DNA of 64,000 bases, from the NCBI GenBank assembly GCA_004791255.1, contig SRUQ01000002.1, positions 1-64,000 on the forward strand, written 5' to 3'. The DNA is from a bacterium M00.F.Ca.ET.205.01.1.1. GTDB taxonomy: Bacteria > Pseudomonadota > Alphaproteobacteria > Rhizobiales > Rhizobiaceae. Below the pieces are notes generated by a model. It worked only from the letters and a program-made list of their open reading frames with translations. It searched no databases and was not told where the DNA came from. Of this stretch, positions 60,829 to 64,000 are shown one piece after another (within the stretch, counting starts at the first letter, position 1; every line of letters begins with the position of its first letter). Both the position numbers and the translations under genes were made by a program.

Positions 60829-60903
60829 ATCTCCTTGTTTTCCCGCTATATTACCTAGGGAAAGCGCGCTTTCCGGGAAAACCGTTTCACACTTTTCCTG
60901 GAG
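60829..60903. repeat. Nested palindromic intergenic repeat, copy 2 (diverged)
   Basis: It shares the core GGAAAACCG, CACACTTTTCCTGGA with the copy at 20585-20654 (GGAAAA at 60876-60881 pairs with TTTTCC at 60893-60898). Next to it is a perfect 16-bp palindrome, GGAAAGCGCGCTTTCC (60859-60874). The whole 383-bp gap (60776-61158) upstream of mgtE has no gene; I looked for a magnesium riboswitch and could not recognise one. Confidence 0.6.
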
Positions 60904-61158
60904 GCTCGCCGGCACTCCGGGCGGCCGCTGATCACAGTCTCGCGATCAAAGCTGTTCGGCGCCGTTTTCCGTCCTCACCGCGGTTGACTCGACAGGACGC
61001 ACTCCTATGTTGCGCCGGCTTGCAGATAGTCAAACGCGAACCCGCAAGCGGAAAGGTCACCGCGCCATGCCTGGCGACAGTAACAGTCGAACGCAACCGC
61101 CGTCCGCCTAGACGTAACCTGAACGGTTCATGTCCTTCCGGTCGGCAAGGAGTGAACC

Positions 61159-62523
61159 ATGAACGATTTTTCCCCCGTCGCGGCCGACGAGGCCGTCGCC
61201 ATCGCCCGCATCCTTGCCAACGACCACGTCGCCGACGTGGTCGAGGCGCTCAACCGTGAGCCGCGCGAAACCGCGACGGAACTGCTGTGCGCAGTGCCGT
61301 TCGAGCGGCTTGTCGAGATATTCGACCAGCCGGAGTTGGAGGGGGCATCCGAGCTGGCGGAAGCCTTGCCGCGCGCCAAGGCGAGCAAGCTCCTCACCGC
61401 CATGTCGGCCGACCGCGCCGCCGACATCCTGCGCGAACTTGACGAACCGGCGCGTTCCGAGCTGCTCGGTGCGCTGGCGGCGCCGCTACGCGCTACATTG
61501 CTGTCCATTCTCGGCTACCCCGAGGGCAGCGCGGCATCAATCATGACGACCGAGTTCGTCAGCGTTCCCTCGGACTGGACCGTCGGCCGCACACTCGACT
61601 ACATCCGCAAGGTCGAGCGGACGCGCGAAACCGTCTATGCAATCTATATCGTCGATCCGGAAACGCATCTCCTGGTGCGCTCGACCGGCCTGCGCCGGCT
61701 GATCACCGGCGACCCTGATGATTCGATCATGAGCGTGGCTCCGGACCGCGTGCCGGTTACGGTGACCCCGCTGACCGATCGCGAAAACCTGGCGCAGACG
61801 ATCTCCAAATACGATCTGCTCGCCGTTCCGGTCGTCGACCATGGCAAGATCCTCGGCATCGTCACCATCGACGACATCATCGACACGATGATCGAGGAGA
61901 CGACCGAGGATGTGCACCGCTTCGGCGGCATGGAGGCGCTCGACGAGCCCTACATGAAGATGAGCTTCCTTGCCATGATCAAGAAGCGCGGCGGCTGGCT
62001 CTGCGCGCTGTTCATCAGCGAGATGCTGACGGCCAACGCCATGCAGAGCTATGAGGGCGAGTTGGAAAAGGCGATCGTGCTGACGCTGTTCATCCCGCTG
62101 ATCATGAGTTCCGGCGGCAATTCCGGCTCACAGGCAACCTCGCTTGTCATTCGGGCGCTCGCGTTGCGCGAGATCGGCCTTGGTGATTGGTGGCGGGTAG
62201 CGCTGCGCGAACTGCCCACCGGCCTGGTGCTGGGAGCCATGCTTGGCGTGGTCGGCATCTGCCGCATCGCGCTCTGGCAATATATGGGCTTCTACGACTA
62301 TGGGCCGCACTGGCCGCTGATCGCGACGACGGTCGGCGCAGCATTGGTCGGCATCGTCACCTTCGGCTCGCTGTCGGGCTCGATGTTGCCGTTTGCCCTG
62401 AAACGGATCGGCTTCGATCCGGCCAGCGCATCGGCGCCGTTCGTGGCGACGCTGGTCGATGTCACCGGGCTGGTCATCTATTTCTCGGTGGCGCTGCTTA
62501 TCCTGCGCGGCACGCTGCTCTGA
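61159..62523 (+). CDS. mgtE: Magnesium transporter MgtE
   Basis: A 454-residue magnesium channel. The N-terminal helical domain (DVVEALNREPRETATELLCAVPFERLVEIFDQ...ADILRELDEPARSELLGAL) is followed by two CBS domains (about 140-260; PVVDHGKILGIVTIDDIIDTMIEE) that sense magnesium, a plug helix, and five membrane spans with MSSGGNSGSQATSLVIRALALREI, the pore region. It lets magnesium into the cell when internal levels are low. ATG 61159 has AAGGAG 6-7 bp upstream. Confidence 0.95.
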   Translation: MNDFSPVAADEAVAIARILANDHVADVVEALNREPRETATELLCAVPFERLVEIFDQPELEGASELAEALPRAKASKLLTAMSADRAADILRELDEPARSELLGALAAPLRATLLSILGYPEGSAASIMTTEFVSVPSDWTVGRTLDYIRKVERTRETVYAIYIVDPETHLLVRSTGLRRLITGDPDDSIMSVAPDRVPVTVTPLTDRENLAQTISKYDLLAVPVVDHGKILGIVTIDDIIDTMIEETTEDVHRFGGMEALDEPYMKMSFLAMIKKRGGWLCALFISEMLTANAMQSYEGELEKAIVLTLFIPLIMSSGGNSGSQATSLVIRALALREIGLGDWWRVALRELPTGLVLGAMLGVVGICRIALWQYMGFYDYGPHWPLIATTVGAALVGIVTFGSLSGSMLPFALKRIGFDPASASAPFVATLVDVTGLVIYFSVALLILRGTLL

Positions 62524-62532
62524 CTGGTTGGG

Positions 62533-62565
62533 CACCCTCCGCCGCGGAGCGCGCGGCGGAGGGTG
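62533..62565. terminator. Strong hairpin between convergent mgtE and gor
   Basis: A perfect 13-bp stem (CACCCTCCGCCGC at 62533-62545, GCGGCGGAGGGTG at 62553-62565) with a 7-base loop between two convergent stops. No T-run follows, but the position and strength suggest a bidirectional transcription end. Confidence 0.7.
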
Positions 62566-62573
62566 TGCCGGTG

Positions 62574-63965
62574 TCAGTCGACGCGCTGGCCGTCCCTCAC
62601 GCGGTAGGTCGGCTTGTACATGGTGACGAGTTCTTCTGCCGCGGTCGGATGTACCGCCATGGTGCGGTCGAAATCGTCCTTGGTCAGTCCGGCCTTCAGC
62701 GGAATGCCCAGAAGTTGCGCCATCTCGCCGGCATCCGGCCCGAGGATGTGAGCGCCGAGCACTTTTCGCGACGCGCCGTTTACCACCAGCTTTATCAGCA
62801 TCTTCTCGTCGCGGCCGGACAAGGTATGCCGCATCGGCCGGAAGCTGGCGCGGTAGATTTCGATGTCGGCAAAGCGCTTGACGGCCTCGTCTTCCGACAG
62901 GCCGACCGTGCCGATTTCCGGCTGTGAGAACACAGCGGTCGCGATCGTATCGTGATCCGGCACGGTCGGGTTGTTCCTGAAAGCCGTCTCGACGAAACAC
63001 ATCGCCTCGTGGATTGCCACCGGCGTCAGTTGCACGCGGTTGGTGACGTCGCCGATCGCCCAGACGTTTTCTACGCTGGTGCGGGAGTAGTTGTCGACCT
63101 TGACCGCGCCGGTCGCGGTCATCTCGATGCCGATACCCTCCAGCCCCATATTCTCGGTGTTGGGGACGCGGCCAATAGCGAGCATGACCTGGTCGACCGT
63201 CAGCACCTTGCCGCTGGTCAGCAGTGCGTCGAGCCGGCCGTCCGGCCGCTTGCGCACCCATTCGGTCACGGAATGGCAGAGGATCTTTATCCCTTTCTTC
63301 TCCATCGTCTCATGCAGCGTGCGCCGCAGGTCCATGTCGAAACGGCTGAGAATCTCCTTGCCGCGATAGACCAGCGTGGTGTCGACGCCGAGGCCATGGA
63401 AGATGTTGGCGAACTCGACGGCGATGTAGCCGCCGCCTTCGATCATGATCGCCTTGGGCAGTTGCTTGAGGTCGAAGGCCTCATTGGAAAAGATGCAATG
63501 CTCGTGGCCGGGCAATGCCGGATGCGCCGCCGGGCGGCCGCCGGTGGCGATCAGGATCTGGTCGGCGGTGACGGTGCGATCCTCGCCCAGCAGATGCACT
63601 ACATGCGGATCGACAACCATTGCGCGTGAATGGAACGTCTCGCCACCCGAGCCCAAGACATTCCGCTTGTAGATCGCCTCCAGCCGGGCGATCTCCTTGT
63701 CCTTGTTGGCGACCAGCGTCTGCCAGTCGAAACTGGCCTCCGGCACCGTCCAACCGTAGCCGGCTGCATCGGCGAAGTGCTCGGGAAACTGCGAGGCATA
63801 GACATAGAGCTTCTTCGGCACGCAGCCGCGGATGACGCAGGTGCCGCCGAATCGGTATTCCTCGGCGATGCCAACCCGCTTGCCGAGCGCGGCGGCGACA
63901 CGCGCCGCCCTCACCCCCCCGGAACCGCCGCCGATGACGAAGAGATCGTAGTCGTAACCAGCCAT
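62574..63965 (-). CDS. gor: Glutathione-disulfide reductase
   Basis: A 463-residue FAD-dependent reductase, complete within the window. The redox-active motif GGTCVIRGCVPKK (Cys43, Cys48) follows the FAD loop VIGGGSGGVRAARVAAALG, the NADPH loop is IEGGGYIAVEFANIFHGLG with an Arg-rich (VYRGKEILSRFD) pocket, and the interface motif near the C-terminus is MAVHPTAAEELVTM. It keeps glutathione reduced with NADPH. The start ATG 63965 lies 35 bp from the right edge. Confidence 0.95.
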   Translation of the reverse strand: MAGYDYDLFVIGGGSGGVRAARVAAALGKRVGIAEEYRFGGTCVIRGCVPKKLYVYASQFPEHFADAAGYGWTVPEASFDWQTLVANKDKEIARLEAIYKRNVLGSGGETFHSRAMVVDPHVVHLLGEDRTVTADQILIATGGRPAAHPALPGHEHCIFSNEAFDLKQLPKAIMIEGGGYIAVEFANIFHGLGVDTTLVYRGKEILSRFDMDLRRTLHETMEKKGIKILCHSVTEWVRKRPDGRLDALLTSGKVLTVDQVMLAIGRVPNTENMGLEGIGIEMTATGAVKVDNYSRTSVENVWAIGDVTNRVQLTPVAIHEAMCFVETAFRNNPTVPDHDTIATAVFSQPEIGTVGLSEDEAVKRFADIEIYRASFRPMRHTLSGRDEKMLIKLVVNGASRKVLGAHILGPDAGEMAQLLGIPLKAGLTKDDFDRTMAVHPTAAEELVTMYKPTYRVRDGQRVD

Positions 63966-64000
63966 GCCGCGGCTCCGTGAACTTCTGAAATGTGAGTGAC

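Noticed and set aside
60776..61158. Possible magnesium riboswitch before mgtE
   Set aside because: No M-box-like conserved segments; the gap is better explained by the palindromic repeat.
1..64000. CRISPR arrays, rRNA, tRNA, intact insertion sequences, replication origin
   Set aside because: Looked for regular direct repeats, cloverleaf signatures, transposases and DnaA-box clusters; none seen by eye.

Overview
The window reads as chromosomal DNA of a GC-rich alphaproteobacterium of the order Hyphomicrobiales (Rhizobiales), most likely Mesorhizobium or a close relative. Supporting genes are phosphatidylcholine synthase next to a quinone oxidoreductase, an IalB-family protein, HspQ, a DUF930 protein, an SbmA/BacA-type ABC transporter, FixK-type control sites, and a nested palindromic intergenic repeat that I recall from rhizobial genomes. 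I saw no rRNA, tRNA, CRISPR array or intact insertion sequence.

Region 1 (1 to about 23.2 kb) is a low-oxygen/redox stress island. It holds DUF2267, phosphoribosyltransferase and PNPOx-like genes, two tandem universal stress proteins, a cytochrome c, a kinase-like/P-loop fusion, an acyl-CoA synthetase (ADP-forming)-GNAT fusion, and an operon of DUF302, P-type ATPase, thioredoxin 2 and an MgtC-like protein. It also holds a flavodoxin-fold reductase, two paralogous cupredoxins flanking a PepSY protein and a cytochrome b, a Crp/Fnr regulator of the FixK type, a GNAT protein, acetate kinase, phosphoketolase and a beta-CASP metallo-hydrolase. Seven FixK/Fnr-type sites (TTGAT or TTGCG, N4, ATCAA or CGCAA) lie 48-97 bp upstream of starts here; I found none in the other 40 kb. 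Phosphoketolase plus acetate kinase would make ATP by substrate-level phosphorylation when respiration is limited.

Region 2 (23.2-27.1 kb) is accessory DNA: a broken tyrosine-recombinase fragment, long stretches without convincing genes, a small protein with a Tat-like signal followed by a perfect 16-bp inverted repeat, an orphan XRE regulator and a Gly/Ala/Ser-repeat secreted protein.

Region 3 (27.1-36.7 kb) has an Hsp31-type chaperone/glyoxalase followed by a surface-glycan locus. The locus contains a large polytopic membrane protein, a split transketolase pair, a GT2 glycosyltransferase, a TIGR03032 protein, a sulfotransferase and an NAD-dependent epimerase, closely spaced or overlapping. 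A fatty-acid-hydroxylase-type enzyme follows.

Region 4 (36.8-64 kb) is mostly ordinary chromosome: DUF2161, DUF930, TerC, RimO, an acyltransferase-3, a TetR/lipoprotein/MDR-oxidoreductase operon, a BMP-type nucleoside ABC transporter, the DUF2182-DUF1326-pcs-qor operon, a UbiH-like hydroxylase, HspQ, IalB, a peptide-binding protein, a FrnE-like DsbA protein, a BacA-like ABC exporter/importer fusion, MgtE and glutathione reductase (start near the right edge).
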